From JANXSF01 sp043755435 (GTDB taxonomy: Bacteria; Acidobacteriota; Terriglobia; Bryobacterales; Bryobacteraceae), in contig JAYUSZ010000444.1 of NCBI GenBank assembly GCA_043755435.1, positions 1 through 18,633 on the forward strand: a stretch of DNA of 18,633 bases, written 5' to 3'. Within the stretch, counting starts at the first letter, position 1, and each line of letters opens with the position of its first letter. Position numbers and translations under genes: made by a program. Positions 1 through 8,437 of the stretch are shown in pieces. The notes under the pieces were generated by a model, which saw nothing but the letters and a program-made list of their open reading frames with translations, was not told the DNA's origin and did no database searches.

Positions 1-1182
1 AACGTCGCAGGATTGTGCCAAAGCGTAGCGCAGCGAAACATTCCCATGACCGCCGCGTTGATGGCACTTGTAATAGTGCCCGTAGAATGTTGCGCCGCCT
101 GGACAGTGGAACGTTGTACTTTCGGTGATCACCCCTGCTTCGAGGCCTGCCATTGCAACAATGGGTTTGAATGTCGACCCGGGCGAAAGCTGCGCTTGGA
201 TGGCCCGGTTCAAAAGAGGGTTATCAGGATTGTTGATGATCTGTGCCCAATCGGCGCGGCCAATGCGACCTGCAAATTTGTTGGAATCGTAAGAGGGGCT
301 GGAGACCATGGCCAGAATTTCTCCATTGCGTGGATCCAGCACAACCACCGAACCACGGCGGCCACCCAGCACAATTTCAGCCACGATTTGAATATCCAGA
401 TCCAGCGTCAATTGAATCGTCTTACCGGGAATGGCCTGTGTATTGGAAAGTGTTTCCTGAATCTGACCCTTGTTGTTGACGGTCACGCTTTTCACGCCAT
501 CTTGACCCATCAACACATCGTTGTAGTATCGTTCAATCCCGGCCTTGCCAACAATATCGCCCTGGTTGTATTGTGCAAAATCGGGCTGATTCAATTCAGC
601 CTCGCTCATCTCTCCGGTATAGCCAATCACGTGCGCTGCCACTCCGTTTTGCGGATACATCCGTTTTGAGGAATGGATCAATTCTAACTCGGGGAAAGTG
701 TCGGGATCGTTATGAGATTCCACAAATTGAATTTCGCCCGGCGTGAGTCCTTCTTTGATGAACACTGTCTGATAGCTTGGTTGCTTCTTGAAGCGGCTCA
801 ACCTGCTTTGCATTTCCTCCATATCCATATGCAAGCCTTCTGCTATGGCCGGTAAGTGGTCCTCATTGAAATTTGCTCGCGAAAGAATTGCAGAAAAAGT
901 GGAATGGTTATCAACGATCACTCTGCCATCGCGATCAAGGATCTTCCCACGCGGTGAGGGCAGCGGCAAGGATTTGATGCGATTCCGATCTGCAGCCTCG
1001 CGATAGGTCATAACCTCTTGAACTTGAAGCCGCCAGAACCCGGCAATCAGAAACAGGAAAACAGCAACGGTGGCGTATTGGAAAAACGTGATTTTGGCGC
1101 TGGCGAATTTTGTATCGTCATCGGGCAGAGGTGGCTTGTTCTGAAAATCCTGGTCCCGGGTTTTGGCGGTAAAAATTGGCAC
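1..1182 (-). CDS. mrdA: Penicillin-binding protein 2 (peptidoglycan transpeptidase), 3' end beyond window
   Basis: This is the class B PBP that crosslinks peptidoglycan for the elongasome in the inner membrane and periplasm. The window holds 394 residues. A cytoplasmic tail is followed by a membrane segment at about 31-50, then the R-G-K-I-L-D-R-D-G motif typical of the PBP dimerisation domain (78-86). The transpeptidase nucleophile motif STFK has Ser336 and Lys339, and the second motif SCD is at 391-393. The KTG motif must lie past the left edge. No ATG is available near the N-terminus. In this frame a TAA stop lies about 35 bases upstream, and the only sensible start after it is the GTG at 1180-1182, 14 bp after the mreD stop. 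An AAGGG stretch lies upstream but is rather distant. It follows mreB-mreC-mreD, and rodA would be expected next outside the window. Identity is firm; the start is less sure. Confidence 0.93.
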   Translation of the reverse strand, partial: MPIFTAKTRDQDFQNKPPLPDDDTKFASAKITFFQYATVAVFLFLIAGFWRLQVQEVMTYREAADRNRIKSLPLPSPRGKILDRDGRVIVDNHSTFSAILSRANFNEDHLPAIAEGLHMDMEEMQSRLSRFKKQPSYQTVFIKEGLTPGEIQFVESHNDPDTFPELELIHSSKRMYPQNGVAAHVIGYTGEMSEAELNQPDFAQYNQGDIVGKAGIERYYNDVLMGQDGVKSVTVNNKGQIQETLSNTQAIPGKTIQLTLDLDIQIVAEIVLGGRRGSVVVLDPRNGEILAMVSSPSYDSNKFAGRIGRADWAQIINNPDNPLLNRAIQAQLSPGSTFKPIVAMAGLEAGVITESTTFHCPGGATFYGHYYKCHQRGGHGNVSLRYALAQSCDV

Positions 1183-1196
1183 AATAAAAGCAACTG

Positions 1197-1730
1197 CTAC
1201 GACTTCACCCTTAGTTTATCCAATAACGCGAATAGGGGAACGGCCACCATTGCATTCAACGCGCCAGCCAGCAACGTCCGGACCAACGCGAAGCTGCCTT
1301 CATTCCCCAGTAATGCGCTGGTCAGTACCCAATACATCAACTCATGAAAGAAGAAGAAAAAGAAGCCAACAAGGAACCGCAGCCCTGGATGTTCCACGTC
1401 AAAGCGCATGCTCAGCGAAGAAGCAAAATAGCCTACTAGCGTTTTCACAATGCCGAACATTCCGAGCGGATGATCTGCCAAAGAATCCTGGGCTAATCCA
1501 ATGGCTGCCCCAGCCAAGGTGCCCACAATCTGATGCTGCTTCATCAGCGAAAAGTAGACGGTCACGAGGACAGGCAATTCCAGATAGGCCAACGGCTTGA
1601 AAAACATTGGCACGTAAACCTGAAACAAAATAGCCGCAAGCGGCACCAGAAAAAGAACGAAGATGTTGAACTTTGAGACCCGCTGCTTGTCTCGCCGATC
1701 CATCAGGATTTGATCAGAGTAGTCCCTCAT
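1197..1730 (-). CDS. mreD: Rod-shape-determining protein MreD
   Basis: This is an integral membrane component of the elongasome that accompanies MreC. The 177-residue product is strongly hydrophobic with several membrane segments, beginning soon after a charged N-terminus (DRRDKQRVSKF). It includes a run of six phenylalanines in a late segment, which is normal for this poorly conserved family. I chose the ATG at 1730, which lies 5 bp after the mreC stop with an AGGGA just upstream. The frame stays open to a TTG at 1769 that would overlap mreC by 34 bp and add 13 residues, which is less convincing. Assignment rests mainly on size, hydrophobicity and its place between mreC and mrdA; sequence alone would be weaker evidence. 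Confidence 0.88.
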   Translation of the reverse strand: MRDYSDQILMDRRDKQRVSKFNIFVLFLVPLAAILFQVYVPMFFKPLAYLELPVLVTVYFSLMKQHQIVGTLAGAAIGLAQDSLADHPLGMFGIVKTLVGYFASSLSMRFDVEHPGLRFLVGFFFFFFHELMYWVLTSALLGNEGSFALVRTLLAGALNAMVAVPLFALLDKLRVKS

Positions 1731-1735
1731 CGTCC

Positions 1736-2938
1736 CTAAGCGGCTCCCCCTCTTGAGGAACTGGCGCAAAACGGAGCACCGGCGGCGGTGGAAATTCCCT
1801 TAGCTACTGGTTCGTTTGGTGGCCGCCGGGCCCTTTGCGCTTGGGGGTTGTCGGGTTGCACTGGTGGCGCCGGTGTTGGTTGTGTGATTCCAGGTGCAAT
1901 CGGCTTCGGCGGAGGCGGTTCGGCGTTATAGTCCGGCGCGGGTTGGCCCACCACGCTGCGCTTGGATCCAATCCCCAGGTACCGTTCCCGAAGCCTGTCC
2001 GCATCAGTCTTATTGCTGTTGATGATCTCTTCCTGCGGCCTGGGCTTTTCGCCCATTCCGGGTGGTAGCGGTGATTGCATTACAACCGGGGATTGCAGCC
2101 CGGGCAAAGAATCAGGAATCCTTTGGTGCACTCCTTCAATCACAATCAGCACTTCTTCTAAGACAGATTGTAAGCCGGAGGGAACGAACTGGACATCTTT
2201 GAAAGTTCTGCCAAGCCGGACAATTTCAGCCTTCCCAACTGCCAGACCCTTTGGAAAAACACGATCCTCGCCAGAGGTGAAAAACTCTTCGTCCACTTCA
2301 ATCTTGTCTTCGTTTTGGATATGATCCACCATCACTCTGCTTTGGCCCACGCCCTTCAGCGTTCCATGGACTCTGCTTTTTTGTGAGATCACTCCAGCGG
2401 CGAAACTAGGATCGGTAATCAGCAGCACCTGGGAAGCAATCGGATAGGACCTCACAACTTTCCCTACAATTCCATCCTGGGTAATTACTGCCATGCCGCT
2501 TTCCACGCCGCTTGAAGTTCCGCGATCCACCAAAACCATTTTGGAATTTGTCCCAGTCCCAGTCCCGATGATTCTTGCACCAACTGTGCGCGAGGGCGTC
2601 TTTGCTTGAAACTTACTCAATGCCTGAACGCGGTCAGCCATCTGCAGTTCATTTTTCAGAAATTGATTTTCCAGTTTGAACTTTCCCAGATCATCGCGCA
2701 GCTTCTTGTTTTCTTCGCGAAGATCAACCAGTACGAAATAGTTCTGGAAAAAACCAAATGTGTTGCGCCGCACGCTTTCCAGGATTCGAGCTACCGGAGT
2801 AACCGCAGTAACCGCATACACCCGCACGGATGCCATGTCGTTCCTGCTTTCCTTTTGATAGCCCAAAAGTACAAGTTGGACCAGGATTACAGCAACGAGC
2901 ACGGCTAAACTGCGGTAGCGGCTCAGAATTGCGTCCAT
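1736..2938 (-). CDS. mreC: Rod-shape-determining protein MreC with long proline-rich tail
   Basis: MreC is the bitopic periplasmic scaffold linking MreB filaments to PBP2 and RodA. Of 400 residues, a short cytoplasmic tail is followed by a membrane helix at about 9-27. A heptad-like coiled coil rich in Glu, Lys and Leu spans about 75-110 (EENKKLRDDL onward). The beta-domain pair covers about 115-270 and includes the recognisable stretch LLITDPSFAAGV. From about 285 to the end the protein changes to a low-complexity region rich in Pro, Gln and Arg. Typical MreC proteins are about 280-370 residues, so this tail is an extension. It starts at an ATG about 170 bp downstream of the mreB stop, with a weak Shine-Dalgarno sequence. 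The stop is immediately followed by mreD, indicating co-transcription. Confidence 0.94.
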   Translation of the reverse strand: MDAILSRYRSLAVLVAVILVQLVLLGYQKESRNDMASVRVYAVTAVTPVARILESVRRNTFGFFQNYFVLVDLREENKKLRDDLGKFKLENQFLKNELQMADRVQALSKFQAKTPSRTVGARIIGTGTGTNSKMVLVDRGTSSGVESGMAVITQDGIVGKVVRSYPIASQVLLITDPSFAAGVISQKSRVHGTLKGVGQSRVMVDHIQNEDKIEVDEEFFTSGEDRVFPKGLAVGKAEIVRLGRTFKDVQFVPSGLQSVLEEVLIVIEGVHQRIPDSLPGLQSPVVMQSPLPPGMGEKPRPQEEIINSNKTDADRLRERYLGIGSKRSVVGQPAPDYNAEPPPPKPIAPGITQPTPAPPVQPDNPQAQRARRPPNEPVAKGISTAAGAPFCASSSRGGAA

Positions 2939-3039
2939 GTTGGGAGGCGGACACGCCTCTTTCTACTTTACTCCTTTTGCTGGTGGGCGCGGCTCAGTAA
3001 AATCATCCCAAAGACGTGAATTCCAGAAACTTAAGACTA

Positions 3040-3105
3040 CCGCTCCCTTGCGGTCACGGCTCTGTAACTTCATGCACTTACAGAGGCGCGACCGTAAGGA
3101 GTGAC
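3040..3105. repeat. Long imperfect inverted repeat (REP-like hairpin) between mreB and mreC
   Basis: Two 28-base arms (3040-3067 and 3078-3105) are reverse complements with a few mismatches around a 10-base loop. The inner 8 bp (CTCTGTAA / TTACAGAG) pair perfectly, and a GGTC/GACC block pairs further out. It starts 6 bases beyond the mreB stop. There is no T-run, so it is not a textbook intrinsic terminator. I infer either a dispersed palindromic element or an RNA stem that protects or attenuates the mreB transcript before mreC. I recall similar motifs as dispersed repeats in acidobacterial genomes but cannot verify this here. Confidence 0.7.
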
Positions 3106-3111
3106 ACATCC

Positions 3112-4137
3112 TTACTCGATGGCGATTCGCCGTAGGAGCTTGAAATCGGTCAGCATTTTCCCGGTTCCAAGCACCACACTAGCCAGCGGATCTTCGGCAA
3201 TCGAAACAGGCAACCCGGTCTCTTCGCGGATTCTCTTGTCCAGATTCTTGATCAACGCCCCTCCACCCGTTAGCACAATACCCTTGTCGCTAATGTCGGC
3301 GGAAAGTTCCGGAGGTGTTCTTTCCAGCGCAACTCGAATTGCATTCATGATGGTTGCAATGCATTCGGAAAGCGCCTCGCGAATTTCTGAATCGTCAATC
3401 GTTAAAGTTTTCGGTACGCCTTCAATCAAATTCCGCCCTTTGATTTCCATGGTCAACGGACGTTCCAGCGGATACGCCGAGCCAATTTGCATTTTGATCT
3501 GTTCGCCGGTTCGTTCTCCAATCAGCAAATTGTACTTGCGCTTCAAATATTGGATGATGGCTTCATCCATCTCGTTGCCGGCCACTCGCACCGAGCGGGA
3601 ATAGACAATGCCTGACAAGGAAATCACTGCTACGTCAGTAGTGCCGCCGCCGATATCCACCACCATGTTTCCCGAAGGTTCAGTAATGGGAAGCCCTGCA
3701 CCGATTGCCGCCACCATCGCCTGTTCCACCAGAAACACCTCAGATGCTTTGGCTCTGTATGCGGAGTCAATAACCGCGCGCTTTTCCACCTGAGTGATTT
3801 CGCTGGGCACGCCGATGACAATCCTGGGATGGACCAGCATTTTGCGTCCATGCGCTTTCTGAATAAAGTAATTCAGCATGCGCTCGGTCACTTTGAAATC
3901 GGCGATCACGCCATCTTTCATTGGACGAATCGCAACTATGTTTCCTGGGGTGCGCCCCACCATCTCCTTGGCTTCCTTGCCCACCGCCTCCACTTCGCCA
4001 TTGGTTTTATTAATGGCGACAATTGATGGCTCGTTCACGACAATCCCCTTGCCTTTGGCGTAGACAAGAGTGTTTGCCGTGCCAAGGTCAATGGCAAGGT
4101 CGGAGGAAAACAAGCTAAACAGCGATCGAAAATTCAT
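3112..4137 (-). CDS. mreB: Rod-shape-determining protein MreB (actin homologue)
   Basis: MreB is the cytoplasmic actin-like ATPase that forms membrane-bound filaments guiding lateral wall synthesis. At 341 residues it has the usual length. It shows the phosphate-1 motif DLGTANT (17-23), the phosphate-2 motif DIGGGTTD (161-168) and the adenosine motif TGGGA near residue 290. The N-terminal MNFRSLFSLFSSD looks like the amphipathic membrane-binding segment. The ATG at 4137 has an AGGAG about 14 bases upstream, a little distant but the only good choice. It is first in the mreBCD-mrdA cluster and probably transcribed from the promoter at 4265-4293. Confidence 0.97.
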   Translation of the reverse strand: MNFRSLFSLFSSDLAIDLGTANTLVYAKGKGIVVNEPSIVAINKTNGEVEAVGKEAKEMVGRTPGNIVAIRPMKDGVIADFKVTERMLNYFIQKAHGRKMLVHPRIVIGVPSEITQVEKRAVIDSAYRAKASEVFLVEQAMVAAIGAGLPITEPSGNMVVDIGGGTTDVAVISLSGIVYSRSVRVAGNEMDEAIIQYLKRKYNLLIGERTGEQIKMQIGSAYPLERPLTMEIKGRNLIEGVPKTLTIDDSEIREALSECIATIMNAIRVALERTPPELSADISDKGIVLTGGGALIKNLDKRIREETGLPVSIAEDPLASVVLGTGKMLTDFKLLRRIAIE

Positions 4138-4264
4138 GGATTAAAAAAATACTCCTGAGCTAGGGGCCCGGCTTAGGTGCCCTGATACGGGGGAAGATTG
4201 CGCGATACCTTCATTGAGGATCGTCGTGGAGATACCGGCACGATTGTTCCGATACCCAAGTTGC

Positions 4265-4293
4265 ACTGTAGCATAGGCCACTTAGGTGGGCAA
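4265..4293 (-). promoter_or_regulatory. Candidate sigma70-type promoter of the mreBCD-mrdA cluster
   Basis: Read on the minus strand, a TTGCCC -35 box (4288-4293) is separated by exactly 17 bp from a TACAGT -10 box (4265-4270). The -10 box is preceded by TG one base upstream, an extended -10. Transcription would start near 4258 and give a leader of about 120 bases before mreB. Each hexamer matches consensus at 4 of 6 positions, so this is plausible but not proven. Confidence 0.45.
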
Positions 4294-4332
4294 CAGATTT
4301 GGAGTCAACTTATTAAATAAAAACAGAAATCA

Positions 4333-5181
4333 TTAAGGTTGCTTCAGCGCAAATTGTTTCAACACATCAAAAACGCGTTCCAATTCCTGGCGATGCACTT
4401 TCTTATCCGCCAAATCCAATGGGCCCAGTTCTGCTGCTAATTCCTTACCTGCTTGCGCCACATCCGGGAAACGCTGCTCCAGTAATTCCAGGAACCTTCC
4501 TCGTTGCCCCCAATCTTTTGCAGTAATGCCTAAAGCCACATCCAGCCAGAGAGAAACTTGCGCTAATTTTTGACAGCGGGGAACTGCCGCTGCCTTGTCT
4601 TTCGCGTCTTCTTCCATCTTGTGAAGCGCGGGCTCTAACTGACTTACAAAACCTGCCCTCCACTGGAAGCCTCTGCGGTCCATTTCGCCTCGCATCAGGA
4701 TGTGCTGCAATGCGTCTCCGGCAGCAACGGAAAGGCATCCTGCTTCGCCTGCCAAATATCGAGGAGCCGGATACCCTTGAGCTTTAATCCACAAATGCCC
4801 CAGTTCATGGGCCATCAGGCCAGTAAATGACTGTGGGTCTTTAGGTGCCAAGTCCTGGTTGACGAAAATGTACTGATAGCCACCAGACTGTGCCGGAGGA
4901 TTCAAACTCAACGCCTGGGCGCTGGCAAACATCTTCCCGAAGGATTCCACTGCGAAATGTTGCTTTGCGACGGACCGGTGAGGTTCTTGGACCGGCAACT
5001 CTCCTGGCCGAAGAGAAATCACAACAACCTGACGCTTGCTCAACTGGGAAAGTTCAAGAGCCCAATCGCCAAGCAGTCCAGTCAAAGGTAGAATCTGCGC
5101 GAGTAGAAAGATGATCACAACAATCTTTAGAATACGGGTTTCAAAGCGGCTGTGCGAATACAATGGAAGAAGTTCATGCAT
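4333..5181 (-). CDS. Membrane-anchored HExxH metallopeptidase-like protein
   Basis: The 282-residue product has one hydrophobic segment at about 17-37, so it is probably anchored with its main part outside the cytoplasm. MAHELGHLW contains an HExxH zinc motif (His125, Glu126, His129), and Glu146 in the following AGEAG is a candidate third ligand, as in gluzincin-type peptidases. The C-terminal third is helical and charged and I do not recognise it. The substrate is unknown. The chosen ATG (5181) lacks a clear Shine-Dalgarno sequence. An ATG at 5190 and a TTG at 5280 are possible but would overlap the divergent propeller gene more deeply. It is transcribed toward mreB but is probably separate from that operon. 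Peptidase activity is inferred only from the motif. Confidence 0.75.
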   Translation of the reverse strand: MHELLPLYSHSRFETRILKIVVIIFLLAQILPLTGLLGDWALELSQLSKRQVVVISLRPGELPVQEPHRSVAKQHFAVESFGKMFASAQALSLNPPAQSGGYQYIFVNQDLAPKDPQSFTGLMAHELGHLWIKAQGYPAPRYLAGEAGCLSVAAGDALQHILMRGEMDRRGFQWRAGFVSQLEPALHKMEEDAKDKAAAVPRCQKLAQVSLWLDVALGITAKDWGQRGRFLELLEQRFPDVAQAGKELAAELGPLDLADKKVHRQELERVFDVLKQFALKQP

Positions 5182-6294
5182 CGCCGCCATTTTTTGAACC
5201 TTGCCGCCGCTGCCTCGCTTTCCAGCTGCTCCAAACCCAAAGTATCCGGATTTCCTGGTTATGCCTTTGTTGCCAATCAAGAAGGCAAAGCCATTGCCGC
5301 AGTGGATCTATCAGCCTTCGCCGTTGCTCGCCACATTCCAGTCGATGGTCGCCCCACGGAAATTTTGGCGCATCCAACCGAGCCCAGCGTTTACGCTTTG
5401 ACACCCGAAAATGGCGCTATTCATCAGATTGATTCCGCCAACCTGAAATTCCGTCGTCGATGGAATGCAAACCAGCCACTGACGCACATCAGGCTATCTA
5501 ACGGCGGGCGGACTCTTTGGGTATTGGGCAGGAATCCAAACCGTTTGATGGAATTGAATCTTTCCGATTGGAAGACCGGCCGGACGGTTCCACTCCCCGC
5601 CGTGCCCGTGGATTTCGATATTTCGAAGGAGCTGGGTCACGCAGTAATCAGCTTTGGTCAGGCGGCTGCCCCGGTTTTGATCGATCTTGAAAGTGCAAAG
5701 ATAATCGGCAAGTTGAATGGGGAAGGGCAGTACTCCATTGTTCGCTTTCAGTCCAATGGAAAAGCAGTGATGGCAGGGGACCCGAACAACAAACTGCTGA
5801 CGATTTTTTCAATTCCCGGCGGCGAAATTTTCAGTCATCTTACCCTAGCCGTGCGGCCTGATTATTGGTGCTTCAAGAATGACGGCGGGCAGTTGTTTTT
5901 GGCAGGTGAAGGGTCAGACAGTCTGGCTATTGTCTACCCCTATCGCACTGAGGTTGCCGAAACCATTCTGGCCAGCCATGCTCCGCGCGGAATGACTACC
6001 GTGACTACTCAAGATGTGGATTACTTGTTCATCGCCAGTCCACAATCGGGCGATGTGACCATCATGAATATCGCAACGCACAAGGTGATTGCCGTTGTGG
6101 CTGTTGGGAAGAATCCTGGATTTTTGATGCCTACTCCGGATAACGAATTCGTGCTGGTGCTGAATCAGGATTCCGGCGACATGGCGGTGATCCGTGTGAA
6201 ATCGATCACACGTAACAGGGCGAAGCTGGCTCCGCTTTTTAACTTGATTCCGGTGGGATCGAAGCCGGTTGCTGCGGTGGTGCAACGGGTTTAG
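5176..6294 (+). CDS. YVTN-type beta-propeller lipoprotein
   Basis: The 372-residue protein begins MHRRHFLNLAAAASLSSCS, a signal peptide with twin arginines and a lipobox-like SLSSC (Cys about 17), so it is probably an envelope lipoprotein. The rest consists of repeated beta-blade motifs such as GYAFVANQEGKAIAAVDL, a DVDYLFIASPQSGDVTIMN block and a GDMAVIRV block, characteristic of YVTN/lactonase-like seven-bladed propellers. No catalytic residues can be assigned; such proteins often act as binding or scaffold modules. I chose the ATG at 5176, preceded by GGAAGAAG, over the upstream GTG at 5152, because it places the arginines and hydrophobic core correctly. Its 5' end overlaps the divergent peptidase gene by 6 bases. 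A degraded copy of its 3' end lies at 8495-8604. Confidence 0.85.
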   Translation: MHRRHFLNLAAAASLSSCSKPKVSGFPGYAFVANQEGKAIAAVDLSAFAVARHIPVDGRPTEILAHPTEPSVYALTPENGAIHQIDSANLKFRRRWNANQPLTHIRLSNGGRTLWVLGRNPNRLMELNLSDWKTGRTVPLPAVPVDFDISKELGHAVISFGQAAAPVLIDLESAKIIGKLNGEGQYSIVRFQSNGKAVMAGDPNNKLLTIFSIPGGEIFSHLTLAVRPDYWCFKNDGGQLFLAGEGSDSLAIVYPYRTEVAETILASHAPRGMTTVTTQDVDYLFIASPQSGDVTIMNIATHKVIAVVAVGKNPGFLMPTPDNEFVLVLNQDSGDMAVIRVKSITRNRAKLAPLFNLIPVGSKPVAAVVQRV

Positions 6295-6322
6295 GCTCGA
6301 GAGGAATCGTCAGGCCGTATTT

Positions 6323-6988
6323 TCATTTCACGAGGCATACCTGGCAAGCAGCTTCCGACGTTCTCGCCCGGCACGCATCAAGCAGTTGAGCCATAGGTGC
6401 CCGCTTCTTGGCTTCCTGAAGAGCTTTGCACATTTCGGTCTCCCGAGGGTTTTCAACAGGCGGCTCGTGAAAGACTACCTGCTTTCGCCGGACTGCGTGA
6501 ATGCTAGGCCCATCTTCATCGTTGCGCAACTCGACTGCGCTGCCACCTGAAAAGAGTTGCAAGGCACTTGTCCCAGAGCCGTCTGGGCCGGCCACGAATG
6601 TCGCGACCTGTGACGTTCGCGTGTCGAGAGTCAAAGCAACATTGCCGGATGGCTCGAATGTGACGTATCCGCTGCGCTCCGCCCCGGTACCGTCATAGAG
6701 GACAATTCCAGCCGCCTGTTGTCCACGGGGCCTCGTTTTTCCATTACGAACTGCGTCAGGCAGATTGCCACCAAGCCGGAGCCGAACCGTGCCGTTGCTG
6801 TCCACGATAATTAGTTCCGACAGCGTCAGACTCTTGGCGTCTGGATTACTTTGGGCTTTGACCGCCAAGTCTGGCTGGAAAATCGCAGTCATGGCAAGTG
6901 CACAGAATCCGACGGCAGTTGTGGTCAAAAGGAACTTTTGACGACGCTCCAAGGCCGCAATGCGGGCAACATATGTGTCGTCCATCAT
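6323..6988 (-). CDS. Anchored beta-rich protein of unknown function
   Basis: The product has 221 residues. A short N-terminal helix (RIAALERRQK) precedes a hydrophobic segment at about 19-40, followed by AQSNPDAKS, so it is either a signal anchor or a cleaved secretion signal. The middle (about 50-165) is made of beta-strand-like units with small and charged turns (IIVDSNGTVRLRLGG, then GIVLYDGTG and GYVTFEPSGNVAL), suggestive of a beta-solenoid or tandem beta-hairpins. The C-terminus is helical with four cysteines (two in CQVC near the end), possibly disulfide-bonded. The ATG at 6988 has a good AGGGAG five bases upstream. It converges with the propeller gene 28 bp away and diverges from the gene at 7125. 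I do not recognise a named family. Confidence 0.7.
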   Translation of the reverse strand: MMDDTYVARIAALERRQKFLLTTTAVGFCALAMTAIFQPDLAVKAQSNPDAKSLTLSELIIVDSNGTVRLRLGGNLPDAVRNGKTRPRGQQAAGIVLYDGTGAERSGYVTFEPSGNVALTLDTRTSQVATFVAGPDGSGTSALQLFSGGSAVELRNDEDGPSIHAVRRKQVVFHEPPVENPRETEMCKALQEAKKRAPMAQLLDACRARTSEAACQVCLVK

Positions 6989-7124
6989 GGGAACTCCCTA
7001 GGCAGATAAATACGATGGTGCCGCCGCACTTGTTCCGTCGAAAGTGAGGGAATGCCAAGACAGCCAGTTAGTGACAAAATTGAGCCTAGATCGTCTACGA
7101 TTACTAAAGGAAAGGACCTGACTA

Positions 7125-8423
7125 TTGCAATCACTCCTCAAAGTGCTTCTGACGCTCTTTGTTACGATTAATTCGCTGGACGCACAAAATCAGCCCGATT
7201 TATCCGCCGCCGCAGCAGGTTTGACCGAGTTCGCCAGTGCATGTAAGGACGTTGGAGAACGCTTGTGGGGCGTGCCTTTGTGCGGACGCCTCCTCCTTGT
7301 GGATGGTCGAAGCCGGCTTACCTTGGCGACCGAACCAGATCCTGACGGAAAATTTGAGAAGCGGGATGGCTTTTATGCCGGTCAATTACCGGAGAGCATA
7401 CTGATCGCAAACACCTCAGTGAGTTGGGGTGGAGAACAGTGGGCAATGGTTTTGTTGCCATTGCCGGTGGAACGCTTTCAACGGCTTCGTTTACTGGCGC
7501 ATGAATCCTTCCACCGTATGCAAACCGCGCTAGGTCTGCGGGTGAGCGATGACGCGAGTGCCCATCTCGAAACGGAATCCGGCCGGCTGTGGCTGCGGTT
7601 GGAATTGCGGGCGCTGGCGGAAGCATTGCGAACGCGGGGAGTGGCGAGCCGCAACGCGGCCAAAGATGCACTGCTGTTCCGGGCAGCGAGGCAGCGTCAC
7701 AATCCAGGTGCGGAGCGATTGGAACCGGCGCTCGAAATTCAAGAAGGGCTTGCCGAGTATACGGGTACTGTTGCGGCTTTGGGAGTGTCCGGTGAAAGCA
7801 TTACAAGGGTTGCGCGGGCGGTCGAAGACGCCGAAGACCAGCGCGCTTTCGCGAGATCTTTCGCGTACGCGACGGGCCCGGCACTCGGCCTGTTGTTGGA
7901 TAGATTCGCCGGTTCATGGCGCAAGTCAGTTAATAAGGACACAAACCTGGCCGCATTGCTTGCGAAGGCCATCGGCAATCCGATCTTAGGAGATGTGGTT
8001 AGGGTGGCCGAATCGCGTGCGCAGCGCTACGGCTTTCGGGCCTTATCCGAAGATGAGCACGTTCGTGCGGTACGAACACAAGCCGTTCTGGCCACCTACC
8101 GCGCACGCTTCTTGGAGGGGCCAATCCTTGGGTTTCCCAAGACGGAGGAATTAAACCGCTCATTCAACCCAAACAATCTTGTGCCGCTTGGGGATGAGGG
8201 CACAGTCTACCCGACCGGGACCTTTGTCAGCCGGTGGGGAACACTGGAAGTTGAAAGCATAGGAGCTCTCCTTTCACCCGATAATCAGTCACTTCGAGTG
8301 ACGGCACCGATTGACATTCAAGTCCGCCCACTATTCGGACCAGGGTGGCGATTGAAATTGGCCCCCGGCTGGACCATCAAGGCCGGTGTTAAACCCGGAA
8401 ATTTCGTGTTGGCTCCTGAGTAG
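7125..8423 (+). CDS. Secreted HExxH metallopeptidase-like protein of unknown family
   Basis: The 432-residue product has an N-terminal signal peptide (hydrophobic 4-16, probable cleavage after SLDA). LLAHESFHRM contains an HExxH motif (His126, Glu127, His130). About 80 residues later QEGLAEYTG offers a conserved-looking Glu (207 or 211) as third zinc ligand, in the style of gluzincins. The C-terminal 100 residues look beta-rich and may form a separate domain. The start is a TTG at 7125, preceded by GGAAAGGA at suitable spacing; no ATG lies nearby. It is divergent from the gene at 6988 with a 136 bp shared upstream region. It is not detectably similar to the HExxH protein at 4333-5181 apart from the motif. 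Activity is inferred and the substrate unknown. Confidence 0.75.
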   Translation: MQSLLKVLLTLFVTINSLDAQNQPDLSAAAAGLTEFASACKDVGERLWGVPLCGRLLLVDGRSRLTLATEPDPDGKFEKRDGFYAGQLPESILIANTSVSWGGEQWAMVLLPLPVERFQRLRLLAHESFHRMQTALGLRVSDDASAHLETESGRLWLRLELRALAEALRTRGVASRNAAKDALLFRAARQRHNPGAERLEPALEIQEGLAEYTGTVAALGVSGESITRVARAVEDAEDQRAFARSFAYATGPALGLLLDRFAGSWRKSVNKDTNLAALLAKAIGNPILGDVVRVAESRAQRYGFRALSEDEHVRAVRTQAVLATYRARFLEGPILGFPKTEELNRSFNPNNLVPLGDEGTVYPTGTFVSRWGTLEVESIGALLSPDNQSLRVTAPIDIQVRPLFGPGWRLKLAPGWTIKAGVKPGNFVLAPE

Positions 8424-8437
8424 CCGCACACGACGGA

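Noticed and set aside
13..669. A 218-codon plus-strand frame
   Set aside because: It is the shadow of PBP2, whose SxxK and SxD motifs and dimerisation motif are clear on the opposite strand.
6989..7124. Divergent promoters between the genes at 6988 and 7125
   Set aside because: Candidate -35 and -10 boxes on both strands (for example TTGAGC and TACTAA near 7080-7110) match consensus too poorly or at wrong spacing to list.
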